64,000 nucleotides of DNA from Cichorium intybus. Its lineage: Eukaryota > Streptophyta > Magnoliopsida > Asterales > Asteraceae. Positions 1 to 11,710 of this stretch are shown here, in pieces. The stretch covers positions 63,915,382-63,979,381 of the forward strand of contig CM042016.1 of NCBI GenBank assembly GCA_023525715.1. Reading direction: 5' to 3'. The translations under genes were made by a program, and so were the position numbers. Position 1 is the first letter of the stretch. Each line of letters starts with the position of its first letter. The notes beneath the pieces are model-generated. The model saw only the letters and a program-made list of their open reading frames with translations, was not told the DNA's origin and ran no database searches.

Positions 1-84
1 ACTCATAATAACTCCTCACCCTCTTTGATTGAGAAGGGTCAAACTCGTAATAACTCCTCACCCTCTTTGATTGAGAAGGGTCAA
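1..84. repeat. 42-bp tandem duplication
   Basis: Two adjacent, nearly identical 42-bp units, each containing ACTCCTCACCCTCTTTGATT. The unit may continue before the window start. Confidence 0.8.
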
Positions 85-1527
85 ACTCGTCCTCAAGGTA
101 TCATACGGTCAATCCCATCCTATATGAAATGCAATGCACAATAGGATGCTCAAAACGTCTTTCAAAAACAACATCATACTCTTTATTTGAAAACATCTTT
201 AGAAACCCATTTTCATGCAATGCACAAGTAGTAATCATATAACACATTGCACATAATAATATGCATGAAAAGTAATTGATAGCACACACAAAAGATAATA
301 GTTGGGATGTGTACTCCCGGTAAACTCACCCAAGGTCAACTGACGAGTCAACACTAACTCCACACAAGGTTGATGCATTTGGAGGCTCTCCTAGACATCA
401 TCTCATCCATTAAATCATCTTAGTTGAGTGTTAGCTCAAGTCCTTAATTTCACCTCCAAGTCACTACAACATATCTCCTTCCTACAATACAAGAACGGAA
501 GATATCATACTCGATTCATCTAAAAGTCGCACTATAAATACTCCTTTGAACTAAGAACGAACAATCATCCATCATCTAAAATGAAGTCCTTGACCCTCTA
601 ATATAAGGAAAATCTTAGTTAAAACGTCCCCAAAGATTGGCATTAAAACGAGGACCCAAAACCCAAACCATAAAGCTTAAGGTCTAAAAACTGAAAAACT
701 GGCCAAACAGAGCTACACGGGGCGTGTAGCCCTACACGGGTCGTGTAGTAATGCAGGAAACCCAACCCGTGGCCTCCAGACCCCCTACACGGGTCGTGTG
801 GCCCTGCAAAATGAACTCCTAGGCCCAAAACATGGATGTTACAAAAACTCAACAAAACAACCAAAGAGAACTTGGCTTACTCTTAAAACCACTCTAATGA
901 CTCCAAATGCGGACTTAAAGGCATAAAGTTCTGAACGTTATCCTTCCCAACCATGAACAACACCAAAAAGGTACCATTACTCCACCTTAATCCATAAAAT
1001 CCTACTTAAATCACAAGAAGAACCTTAATAATGTAAAAAGGTGGGAAATTACTCACAATGGTCTAGAAACAAGGAGCTTTAGCTTATTCCACTTGAAAAA
1101 TGCCTTTCTAGCAACACCATGCATCCTCTAGCATCATCATGACTTCAAAAATTCATCCAAGAAGATCAAAATCATCAAAAATCATTCTAAAAAGGCTTGA
1201 GAGAGAAAATAGACAATTTAGGGGCTGAAAATGTGTGAATGGCGGCTGCCCTAGGGTTTGGCGTCCTTATATATGGCCCATAGTTTAAAATATAGGGTTT
1301 TGGCCCAAAAACAACAGATAGCATTGCTAACACTAAGTTAGCATCGCTAACTGGAGATCGTGCAAACCCACCTTCATGACAGGCTTAACGACTCTATCCC
1401 AGCACTTAGCGCCACTAAGACACTCAATAGCGACGCTAATGTAAGCTTATAGCGACACTAACTGATAAATTCCCAAAATTTCATTCTTTTTGACATAGAA
1501 CTTGGCATTTCGGGATTAGGGTCTTAC
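1..1527. repeat. Probable partial LTR or retroelement flank
   Basis: No credible gene is present. The stretch ends in GGGTCTTACA, the kind of terminus seen in plant LTRs that start TGTAAGACC, and holds palindromic CTACACGGG/CGTGTAG motifs near 715-800. Its other end would lie before the window. Assignment to a Gypsy-type LTR rests on general appearance only; no TSD or partner LTR is visible. Confidence 0.4.
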
Positions 1528-2577
1528 AGCTAACTTGACGTTGACCGTTGAATTTTGACTTCTGAATTTTACTAGTTGACTTTTGGGTCAACTTGAATGG
1601 ATTAGGGAATTGGACCGTAGGATCAATTTTGGGTCTTTCGGATTGTCAATTTGCGACTTTGTGATAAGATTTTGTGCTTCTTAGCGTGTGAAGATTTTGG
1701 ATGTGTGGGTGTGTATATCAGCTTTGCAGATCATGTGAGTCTTCTCACTATACTATGAGTGATGTTACATGTATAGGAAGCCTGTAGGCTGTTAAGAGTG
1801 TGAGTATGTGCTTTGCTAAACGTGTATGTCATTATTTGGCTTATATAGTTGTGGTTAAGGACCTGTTTGTAACACCCGGCTTTTAAAACAAAAACACCCC
1901 TGAAAAATTTTCATTTAAAACAAAGGTTTCAATACATAAAACCATAACAAAAGGGGTATATTTTATTAAAAACGGGTACAAGTGTATCAAGGAGAATATA
2001 TAATACCATAATCTCCTTTAAAGCCGGGCTGCTACTGATAGTATCTATGAGTCCCACGTCTTAGTCACGGACTCTATCTTCTCCCTTATCAGGATCATGC
2101 TAACCTGCAGGGACATTTAACAAATAACGTGAGCTATAAAGCTCAGTGAGTAATCATATCTGCAAATAACGTGTACAATAAATACATCCATATATAATTC
2201 TTTATATATGATACATATATTTATTTTTTTCATCTCTCAATATCAAATACCATTTTATAGCCTTTTCCGGCTAAACATGTATATCTGTCTGGATATCGGA
2301 CCCAGACTACTAGCCTTACTGGCTGATCGTATATATCTTAGGATTTCACATCCCACTGCATAGCCTTACCGGCTGAAACGTGATATCATGTGATTTTCAA
2401 ATCAAGTCAGATAATTGTACACTTTATCATATCCAATATGTTATTTGCATACCAATCAAATCAATTATGTACTATTTCTGTCCCATCATTCATAGTCATA
2501 TCTGACTATACCATATATCATGACTATATAAGTCGTATCATTTGTCGTGGCTATACAAGCCGCACCAAAACATTTCC

Positions 2578-3070
2578 AGCATATGAATCATAGCCCGAAG
2601 ACCGCACCAGTTTGGGTTCAGCCACCCGAAATCATAGCCATAAGGCCGCACCGTTTCCATATCATCATTTCATAGCCATATAGGCCGCACCAGTTGGATA
2701 TACCATCCAATATCATAGCCATAAGTGGCCGCACCATCTATTAACAGTTTATTTCACAATTAATTATGGCTCACGGGTTTACCCGCTATTGCCTAGACTC
2801 ACGGCTCTGTTCTTGTCATCGCAATGACTCACGGCTTATCCGGTATTGCCTTATTAAAGTGGACTCACAGCTCCGTTCTTGTCTATTGTAGACTCACGAC
2901 TTATCTGGTATTGTCGCATTGTCTATTTATTTATTGACTCACAGCTCCGTTCTTGTCTTTATCAGACTCACGACTTATCTGGTATTGTCGTATCACGGTT
3001 TATCTGTTTATTGACTCACAGCTCCGTTCTTGTCTATCATAGACTCACGACTTATCTGGTATTGTCTTTT
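2578..3070. repeat. Subrepeats within the solo LTR
   Basis: Two repeat types lie side by side. At 2578-2740 the word CATAGCC-N-AAGGCCGCACC recurs about four times. At 2765-3070 GACTCACRGCT, GTTCTTGTC, GACTCACGACTTATCTGG and TATTGTC alternate for about four cycles. No coding meaning. Confidence 0.75.
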
Positions 3071-3574
3071 TAATTCATCATTAAGGCTGTCCAATTCGTC
3101 CCCAAAACTGTTTCAACCTGTAACAGTTCAATCAACACATATCATATGTGATATAAGTGAGATTACTCACCTGGATATTAGTTGCATTTAAATCCCGGTT
3201 GTTTCTTGCCTTTGCGTGCACCACAACCATTTATCCCGTACCTATATATTCATTTATATACCAAATGATAATAGGTTAATAACCATTTCAGTTGACTCTA
3301 CTGCACAAGAGTCCTATACAATACAATTGGGGACTATTTCCAAGCATTTCCAATCAATAACCATCGTTATAAAATTTAATACACTTCCCGAAATACGCGT
3401 ATTCTACTACAGTACTTTTGGGAAGTCGTATTCGTATTCCGATAATTTTCTATGAAGTTTCACAACATATTAGACCTATGTTTAAAATTTCAGGTCAATC
3501 GGATAAGCCTAGCATAAGAATCAAACTTGGAAAATGCGCCAAATTTTAACAGGGAAGAAAATGGCTTCTGCCTC

Positions 3575-3661
3575 GGGGTCGCGTCGCGATCGACCCTATG
3601 GTCGGGTCGCGAAGACCACACCCTTCGGGTCGCGACCCACCCTATGGTCGGGTCGCGATCA
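3575..3661. repeat. GC-rich direct and inverted repeats
   Basis: CCCTATGGTCGGGTCGCGA occurs twice, with related GGTCGCGACCC palindromes between, forming a GC island in AT-rich DNA. Such clusters occur inside long plant LTRs; the role is unknown. Confidence 0.65.
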
Positions 3662-5617
3662 CTGAACAGAAGTGCAGAAACTCCGATTTTCAAGCTACAA
3701 AATCTCATTTTCTCATTTTAAGCCCTTAATACTCGACTTAATGATCAGGGATTTGTTCTAGGACTAAAACCTTTGTCTAATAACAAGTTTTAAGCCATTA
3801 GAAACACCTTAATCACACCAATTCATGATTTAGGGTTCTTGAGCAACATTCCAAATTTTCAATAATAACAACATACTTTGATGTTTTACCCATATGCTTA
3901 CAACATAAACATGTTGAAGCTTAAAAATCATGTGAACCTCTTGGATGTTCCCTGGAATTTCAGTTTCCAATCCATCCCGTGAAGAACACATCAATTACAC
4001 AAAAAGCTTAGGTTAGAACTTTCTTACTAACCTTTTAATGCTCCAAAATCTTCAATTCCAAGCTATGATTTTGATTTCCTACTTCAATTCCATGATCTCT
4101 GCAGAAATCACACCTTCAAGACTCCTCCCGATGCTGCTAAAATGTTCAGCCAACATTAATGGAGGTATTTTCCTTTTATATTTTCCATATTTTCACTTTT
4201 AGTCCCTAAGTTTCATTTCTTGAACTTTTGGCACTAAAATCAAGTTTTATTACAATAAAACTTTCATTCCTTATGTTTTTGCCACAAGCAAACAATATTT
4301 TACATATTTGGTCCTTTACATGGTCAAATGACCAATTTACCCTTTTACGGTAAAATGACCAAATTGCCCTTTTTAGCCTTTTTACTACAATTGTCTTACC
4401 AAAAAGGTTTTCTAACAAAACCAATACTTATAACACCATTTTAAATCATAATTACACTATGATTAACATATTAATACTTATCAAAAGTATCGTGGTGTTA
4501 CACTGTTGGATTAGAATTGTATGATTAGACTGATGTAGTTTTACACGCTGTTTGTTAGTCATAGGATTCATTCTTGCGACTGTCGATGTACGGCGGATCA
4601 AGGCAAACCCGAGAGCCGTAAGGATAAGGGTGCGCCTGAGAGTCCATGAATGATTTGGTGACGGATGAACTGGGGTGAGCCTATGAGCCCTTAGGCGGAT
4701 CAGGAAGAGCCTGAGAGCCAGGTTGTTCGGGGTGAGCCCAAAGACCTTTATATGATGTGTTATGTGATGGATCACGTGGTACCTTGAGAAACTCACTATG
4801 CTTTGTGCTTACTTTTTCATCCTAAATGTTTTTTAGGTACTTTCGAATGCGTCGCGACTGTATCACATCCGACATTTTGTGTTCAAGTTTTCCGCTGGTT
4901 GTGGTTTTATACTCGATTTGATAACTACGGTTTAAAATGTTTTACCTATTGAACTTGGAACAAATGGTTTTTATTTAAAACCCATTTTTCCGTATTTAAT
5001 TGCTTTCGAAAATGGAAAAAATTATTCTGGAATTTGAGACGTTATAGAACGACATCTTTAGCTTTTATTCCCGAGGAAGGTGTGATGGTTAATGCAGATT
5101 AAGACATTATACTTTAAAAATTCTTTATTTATGCATTGTGTACTATGAAAAAGTGACTCAATCATCTCATTGTATTTTTAACTTTTTTTGATTCTTGATT
5201 CATGGTTATCATTTATACTCTTGGGTTGTGTTTAGCACGGCCCGAAGACGTTCCTAGTATATATATCCTATCCTAATAAATAAGTAACTCAAATGCCACT
5301 TGTCATATTCTCATGCATTTTGCCACATGGCTTTTTCTCATAATTTTGAATAAAAAAAATTCTTATTTCCTCTATCAGTTTCTCAATTCCTCCGCATGTT
5401 ACACCTTTCCCCACCCTTCGTTCCCCATTCTCAATAAACTCTCCTCCCAAATTCACCGGAAATTTCGGTGCAGGCATTAGTTGGACTAGCGAAGCAATTG
5501 GTTTTCCGGAAATTTCGAAAAATGTAGATGAATTTGTGTGCTATGAAACCTCGAAGATCCCCACTGTTCTTAGTTATCAGCCATTCATATGATCATCTTT
5601 ATTGTCAATTGTTGCAG

Positions 5618-5691
5618 GTGTGGGTAAGAGCTGTCTCCTTTTGCGATTTTCAGATGGTTCCTTCAACACTAGCTTCATTACAACTATTGGG
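5618..5691 (+). pseudogene. Rab GTPase exon fragment (RABE1/Rab8-like)
   Basis: One exon with a good acceptor (TTGCAG) and donor (GG|GTTCGT) encodes GVGKSCLLLRFSDGS and then NTSFITTIG. That is the P-loop and the run into switch I of a small Rab GTPase, closest by memory to plant RABE1/Rab8. Switch II, the NKxD and SAK motifs and the C-terminal cysteines are absent, so this is a one-exon capture and not a gene. It lies in the sense direction of the surrounding Helitron. Confidence 0.8.
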
Positions 5692-6495
5692 TTCGTATAT
5701 TCAAGGCCTACTTTTCTTATTACTTGTAATGGTAAAATGATTTCTTGCATGTGTTTGTTTATTTTCGGTTGGGCTTGATTTACTCTTTCAGTTACACTTA
5801 GCATAAAATCAGCAAGTATCTATGTTTGTTTCAATTTATACGCTCTCCACCGCCTAATTCTCACACGTTTTCTCTCCTTATACTTTCTAAACCTAATCAT
5901 CTGCCATAGAACAAGAACCGAACTCATCACCACCACGATCTCACCCCACTCACCATCGTACCACCACCGCACACTGCCCTTTAGACACTCGAGATGACAC
6001 TACCACCAAAACACACCTCCTCTCAGTCAAGAGCACCACCAGACCCGTAGCTCTCTCTACACCACTGCACCAGCACAACAACACCATCGCAACCCCATCC
6101 CTGCTCCACCTTCTCAGATCCGCTAATTGAATTTCAAAATTAGAAACTCGGATTTGATAAGCCATATACGGTTTTCGATCCATCCCTTATCCCCTCAATG
6201 TCGGTACTTTATACCTAAATTTTGATTTCTCTCAAAACTGAAATCCCGTATTCATCTATTTCTTGGTTTATTTCAAATTGATTTGTATATTTAGGCTTGC
6301 ACTATCTCTCATGTTTCACACTCTGATGGTTGCCCCTTCCGCCATCCCTTCCTAGAAGCACAGTAGTAGTAGCGGCGGTGGAATTAGAGGTGATTCCAGA
6401 ACTAAAAAGAGAAATGTAAGTAATCAAATTTCGAGTTTTTTGACTCAACACCAAAACTAAGTGAACATTCTAAATTTAATTTGTTTATGTTTCAG

Positions 6496-6722
6496 TTTCA
6501 TGGGATACTGAATGCAGTAAGCTAGGGGATTCTGTTTCCCTTCAGAATAATCATGGCTAGATACCTTCGAACTTTTCCTTCTGCAGAAACGACATGGTTT
6601 TACCTTTATGCTTTCTGTCAAGTTTTTGCTTATGCAATCTGGGTTGTCGGCTGGGCTACCGGACTGAATCTTGGATCCGAGTCGAAGGGTGTCACCTACA
6701 ACACTCACCGCATTACATGTAG
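6496..6722 (+). pseudogene. DOMON/cytochrome b561 exon fragment with stop
   Basis: After a TTTCAG acceptor the frame reads HGILNAVS, a TAG stop at 6523-6525, then GILFPF, ARYLRTF, WFYLYAFCQ, GWATGLNLGS and YNTHR. This is the conserved core of plant membrane cytochrome b561 proteins with a DOMON domain, including the two histidines (HG and THR) expected as heme ligands. The TAG sits where the family has tryptophan, so a single TGG-to-TAG change is likely. The exon ends at a GTACCT donor. No DOMON part or further transmembrane exon was recognised, so it is a dead captured fragment. Confidence 0.8.
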
Positions 6723-7993
6723 GTACCTTGACTTTGAAAGTCAAACTTCTCAATTTTTATGAATTTGGTCTAAAATGTTTATAGTATTTTGGGTAATTTG
6801 TTGTCTTACTTCTGATCATGTTGAATTTTAAGGTCAACCTTCTTGATCTTCAAATTCATCATTTTTATGGAATATTGTCATATTTTTTTGGTGATTTCTC
6901 TTGGTTCTTGATATTTTGTTGAACTCGGTATAGGATGTGCATATGTAGAGGTGTATCTGTTGTTAAAGAATTGAAGAAGTCAAAACGGTGAAAATGTTTA
7001 TGAATACCACCATTCACATCAAACAAAAAGGGCAACGAAATGAAGAACATTTTTTATGTTTCAAGAACTTTCACAAAAGGATTGTTGTTTTTTTCTAGAT
7101 CTTGACTGCATTTGATTTGTGTGTATGTGCTTGTTTAATTATGTGTGCTAAAGAGCCAGATGAAAGCTCGAATTCACCTTGTATGAATGAATTTGATCGA
7201 GTTGTTGCTTCTTAATAGGATTAAAGTAAAATGGTATGATAAATAGCAAAATGGAAGTCTGATGTTATATTTTTTATTTCAAGAACTTTCACACGGTGAA
7301 GGTTTTTTGTTTTCTAGATCTTGATTGCATATGGTCTCTATGTGTGTGATTTAATAGTTTAATCAATATGCTAGGATCTTAGATGGTTTTGTTTTAACTT
7401 CATCTTCTCTTCTAAAATTTCAGGTCTAAGATGATTGATTTTGGTTCCATGTCTCTCGCCCTATCTACCTATAGTAATGAAGAAAAAGAATATTTCTCTC
7501 TCTCTCTCCTTCCTCTTTTCTGTTCGTATTTTTTATTTTGTTATGAAGCTTCATTTAGTTTAGTGGGTTTGTTAAGTGTCATTGTATGGGTTTGTGAGGA
7601 ACAAAGACTCATGGGACACCTAAACCTAAAGATGACATTTTTATGATTTCTAATCTTTACAGAGGGAGTTGCGGTGTTGCTGATGCTAATTAACTTCTTT
7701 TGGTGCCAAAAGACCATATATCAGGTAATAAATTTGCTTCTACAAAAGTTAATACATGAAAGTACCAACGACCTGGGCAAGCAATACCTATGTCTAAAAG
7801 GTCAGAAGGGGAATTTTTTTAACAATGTATTTAGATTTTAGAGAGTTGCATTATTTACTTCCTTGAATCCAAATGCATATTTTGTTGACGATAACCCAAC
7901 TTCACATTTTTTAATGAACGCATGTTTAAAGTTGTGTGATTGGACTAACATGTGATTTTCTTTGGGTTTTATTATAAGGCTTGGGTGGTAAAA

Positions 7994-8075
7994 TGGTCAC
8001 CAGTTGGATGTCTTTGCTGATAATGATGAGTATGAGGAGAAACTTGCAAAGGAGCCATTTTCGTTTGCACATAAT
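7994..8075 (+). other. Unidentified exon-like fragment
   Basis: Inside the Helitron, one open frame reads HQLDVFADNDEYEEKL and then AKEPFSF before a GGTAAG donor-like site. The acidic composition and splice-like end suggest another captured exon. I do not recognise the family. Confidence 0.3.
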
Positions 8076-9686
8076 GGTAAGTCTGATTATCAATATTAAT
8101 TATCATCTGTATTCTCAAACTCAAATTGACAATGTTGTAAAGCATGATTTATCTTAATATATTATTCATTAAAATGATTAGGCTCATTTAGATATTAAAC
8201 GTTTTCTATTTGTGAAATTATATTTCCCTTTCACAATTTATATGCAACCTCGCAAGCTATCATCGACCTTACCTCTCCCATTTTCAATTCCTCATGCACA
8301 GACTCCATTTTTTCCCCTATGTTATTAGGAAAGTTTCAAATCACATAATACCAAACCGAAATTACCTGAAAAACGAATAACTTATATCCAAAGGAAACTA
8401 ACATTGGAAAGAAAACTACTCGCCAAACCTTTCTCCGCTTACCCTAATCCCCTCCCCTTTATTAGCCCCACCGCATTGCGTGGGTACACCTTTTGTAGGT
8501 GGACGTCATATGTATACCTTTTAATTAAATTGATGGATTTAATAATTAATTAAAGAATGTCTTTAATATTGTCGAAAAAAATTGTGTGGAATAAAATAAA
8601 TGTATTAGAATGTTTATTATTTTATATTATAAACGTAAGGCTTTTTTTGAAGTTAATCAGTTACAATGTTATAATTTTTAGTATTAAAAGAAAGCTTACT
8701 GTTGGTGACATAAAGTTTAGGTGGACTTGACATAGATCATGTATATAGATTTGATGATTTTTAATTTATGTAAACTACAAACGTAATTAATTTTTATGTT
8801 AGCAATTGAAATATGGGTTATATAATATATTTGTATGAATGATAAATTCTTATAATTACTGTTTACATATCTATTATATAAAAATATTGATATATGTTAT
8901 AAATATTTACTTATTTATTGTAATTATAGAATATCAGTTGTGTGTTCCTATTAACATCTATAATACAAATATTCTATCAAAAAGTATAACAATGGTAAAA
9001 CAGAGAAGGCTTAAAATTATTAATTTTAGATAATAATGATAAAATTAGCAATAGAATATCTAATGTTGTATACAATGAAATTTTTGAAAATTTGTAAATT
9101 GTCACTATTTTTTAAATATATTCAACATTTTTGCTAATATTAATTTGTTAAAAACACATTTAATCGTTAATTTAATTATGTATATTTTGAAATATTTCCT
9201 CAACAAATGGTTCTCATTTACATATAGTATTTTATTTGTTTATTTTATTAAAATTTTATAATAACTGATCATTTAGGAAAAAAACAATTTTCAATACAAA
9301 TATATTATCAACATAATATAGAACTGTTAAATATAATAAATAATAGTCAATGATCATCGCTATTAAATTTGGGTTTGTTTTTTAGACTACAAATTTTCAT
9401 GAATGGTCATTTTATGTTGCATTGTCAAAAGTTAAAAGTGGAGATAGATTAAAAATATTAATTTTAGACAACGACGGTAGAATTTGCAATAGAACAACCA
9501 ATGTTGTATTCAAAGAAGGCTTTCAAAATTTGTAATTTATTATAATTATTTAAAGTTATCAACAATATTGGTTTAGTGCTTAATTTAATTACCTATATAT
9601 TCAACAATTTCGCCATATGTTATGAAAATTTTGTTATCTATAATTATTAATTTTTAGATATTCGTTTTAACAATTTTTTATATCAT

Positions 9687-9711
9687 CCCGTGTAATACAC
9701 GGGTCTTACAA

Positions 9712-9715
<4 letters not shown>
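9687..9715 (+). other. Helitron 3' terminal hairpin and CTAA end
   Basis: CCCGTGT-AAT-ACACGGG forms a perfect 7-bp stem. It is followed by TCTTACAA and CTAA, then the host T at 9716. Confidence 0.85.

Positions 9716-9800
<85 letters not shown>
9716..9800. repeat. (TA)n microsatellite
   Basis: An uninterrupted TA run that starts exactly at the Helitron end and stops at the left inverted repeat of the next element. Confidence 0.97.
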
Positions 9801-9803
<3 letters not shown>

Positions 9804-9987
9804 CAAATACATTTTCTAAATATTGTGTGATTGTACGACTAAATCTGGTTCAATCATTTCATAGGGGTAATTTCGAAAACTCAATAATTAAATTATATTT
9901 TAATTTTTCCACTAATTTAGGCATAATTATCTCATTAGCTCTCTCTTCTCTCTTCCTATACGCTCATAAATCACTTCTCATTATCTC

Positions 9988-10230
9988 TCTCGTCTCCTAT
10001 ATTTTGATGACCAAGAAACCCGATTCCCGCTCTTCTGCCGACGATTGCTCCTCCGACGGCAACTGCTTCTCCACCTCGCCCCTTCCCCACTATCGAGTCT
10101 TGCTTCACTCTCGTCTCCTCTATTTTGCCAACCAAGGAAACCCGATTCCCACTCTTCTGCCGGCGATTGCTTCTCCGGCGGCGACTGCTTCTCCACCTCG
10201 CCCCTTCCCCATTATCGAGTCTCGCTTCAC
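9988..10230 (+). repeat. About 120-bp imperfect tandem duplication
   Basis: Two copies of a segment, each with CTCGTCTCCT, AAACCCGATTCCC, CTCTTCTGCCG, GCGATTGC or ACGATTGC, and CTTCTCCACCTCGCCCCTT. Open frames cross it on both strands, but composition and the repeat explain them better than a protein. It may be 5' UTR-like captured sequence. Confidence 0.7.
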
Positions 10231-10980
10231 CCTAAATGGTGTCGCCTTCTTCACAAACACTAGACACCACCATTGCAAACCATAGAATCACGTAATCGGT
10301 AATCTACAATCACCCAAAATTAGGGCTTCCCGTTTTGTACCTATGGATGAAGAAGGAGGAAACAACAATTGATGAGTCTGAATAGATCGAGAGGGGCAAT
10401 ACAGAGTAATAATCTCAACAAAAAGGTGAGATTATTGGTAATCTACAATCACCCAAAATCTCAACAATTGGTGTAAGAATATTGGTATATCGTTGCTTTC
10501 TCCATCGATGCCGACCTTCCTTCAAATGGTTATAAAATAAAAACATATTCTTTTTACTAAACTTGTTTACGTTAGGAAAAAAATTTATATGCATTGGAAA
10601 TTTTTGTTGAAAATATCGCACTAATCTGTACTATATGTGTTTTCAACTAATGTGAATTTCATACATATTGTATTATGATGTCTATTGATTCGTTTATAAT
10701 AACGATACCTTTGATGGGTTTCTTTAACATCAAAACTAGCTAATATCTTGAAATATTAATATTTTAAATTTTCTATGGTGAATTGATGGAAGTGAAAATG
10801 ATCGGGAGGGCCGGTGGTGCCGGAGGAGGGATGCTTACGAAGAAAATGACGATAATTTATGGGGGTTGTGGTTGATGGCGAAAGACGAGACGAAACGATG
10901 TGCAAAGAGTAGGGTTCCAAATGCTTTCTTTACGAAGAAAATACAGACCCTGTATTTTGAGTTTTCTTTTTAGAATAAAC

Positions 10981-11201
10981 TATTCTTTGAGAATGTGAAT
11001 GTATATAGTGTATTTTTTGATAATGTAAAGGTATTCTTTGAGAATGTTATGACAAAATAAAGTAAATAAAATGTATTCTTTGAGAATGTGTGGGTATTCT
11101 TTGAGAATGTAAACGTGTATTCTTTGAGAATGAGAGCGTGAACGATTATTGTTTTGCTAAAATAAAATACGTAACTGAGAATAGTCATTCTTTGAGAATG
11201 A
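10981..11201. repeat. Palindromic ATTCTTTGAGAATG minisatellite
   Basis: The word TATTCTTTGAGAATG (or CATT...) occurs at 10981, 11032, 11074, 11095, 11118 and 11186, with a degenerate copy at 11011. Spacing is irregular (about 21-68 bp). Each unit is itself a near-palindrome (ATTCT-TTG-AGAAT). Confidence 0.85.
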
Positions 11202-11465
11202 GAGTGTATTGATGTAATCATACGTAACTAAAAATAAAATCGTGTCCGTGATCATAGATTTTGTTGGTTAAAACATAATCCATTCCTTTTTTAAATTTTG
11301 ATTAATAGACTAAAATACCCTTTCTAAGGGTTTAATTGTAAGATCTGATAATTTAATTACAATATATTTACAACTAAGCCCCTGCATCTAAAACCGTAGA
11401 TAATATTGATCGGACGCTCCACATTTGGTTTTACAGTCACACAATAATTGTTAAATGTATTTAAT

Positions 11466-11470
<5 letters not shown>

Positions 11471-11557
<87 letters not shown>
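11471..11557. repeat. (TA)n microsatellite
   Basis: A TA run bordering the right end of the preceding TIR element. Confidence 0.97.
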
Positions 11558-11559
<2 letters not shown>

Positions 11560-11710
11560 AGACCGTTTGATAGCATTTGAATTATTTAAATCTGAATGAT
11601 TCAGATGTCATTAATATTTAGCATCAAACGTATTAGCAAAATGTTTAAAACACCGATAATTTATTGTGAATCATATTTGTGATTACACCCATGAGAATTT
11701 AGTTAGGCAT

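Larger units (their letters stand above)
1868..4502. mobile_element. Solo LTR, 2.6 kb, TSD CTGTT
   Basis: The segment starts TGTAACACC and ends GGTGTTACA, a perfect 9-bp terminal inverted repeat with TG...CA ends. It is flanked by the same five bases, CTGTT, at 1863-1867 and 4503-4507. No PBS, polypurine tract or gag-pol lies inside. This is the signature of a solo LTR left by recombination between two LTRs. An LTR this long suggests a Gypsy-type parent, but without an internal region the superfamily is not proven. Orientation is not determined. Confidence 0.85.
1528..5265. repeat. LTR-like DNA split by a younger solo LTR
   Basis: The flanks 1528-1867 and 4503-5265 read as one older non-coding repeat interrupted by the element at 1868-4502. 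The left flank has repeated TTGAC-rich words; the right flank has repeated GAGAGCC/GTGAGCC words. No ORF of interest. I infer an older LTR or retroelement fragment, family unknown. Confidence 0.45.
5266..9715 (+). mobile_element. Non-autonomous Helitron with captured exons
   Basis: The element starts TCCTATCCTAATAAATAAG, with TC after a host A at 5265. It ends in a hairpin (9687-9703) followed 12 bases later by CTAA and a host T at 9716, matching the Helitron rule of TC...CTRR inserted between A and T. Its start resembles the second Helitron at 32568: both have CTAATAAA and then TGCCAC. No Rep/helicase ORF is present, so it is non-autonomous. It carries plus-strand exon fragments of at least two unrelated plant genes, the typical capture pattern. 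The stretches between fragments (5700-6495, 6723-7990, 8080-9680) hold no recognisable gene. Confidence 0.8.
9801..11470. mobile_element. TIR element between two (TA)n runs
   Basis: The left end (about 9801-9850) and the reverse complement of the right end (about 11420-11470) align over about 50 bp. Shared blocks are AAATACATTT, ATTGTGTGA, TGTA, and ACTAAATCTGG against ACCAAATGTGG. Both ends abut (TA)n, so a TA-type target is likely. No transposase is visible. The interior holds a duplicated proline/serine-rich open stretch and a palindromic minisatellite. I read it as a non-autonomous DNA transposon of unknown superfamily; exact ends cannot be fixed because they merge with TA repeats. Confidence 0.6.

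Noticed and set aside
4452..4796. 114-codon minus-strand open frame
   Set aside because: It crosses the solo LTR boundary and the TSD, so it cannot be an old gene; no recognised motif.
8461..8490. CCCAC...GTGGG hairpin resembling a Helitron 3' end
   Set aside because: Not followed by CTRR-T and it lies inside a Helitron with better borders; perhaps a nested remnant.
9827..10285. 152-codon Ser/Pro-rich open frame
   Set aside because: Explained by a 120-bp tandem duplication in C-rich DNA; overlapping open frames exist on both strands; no domain seen.
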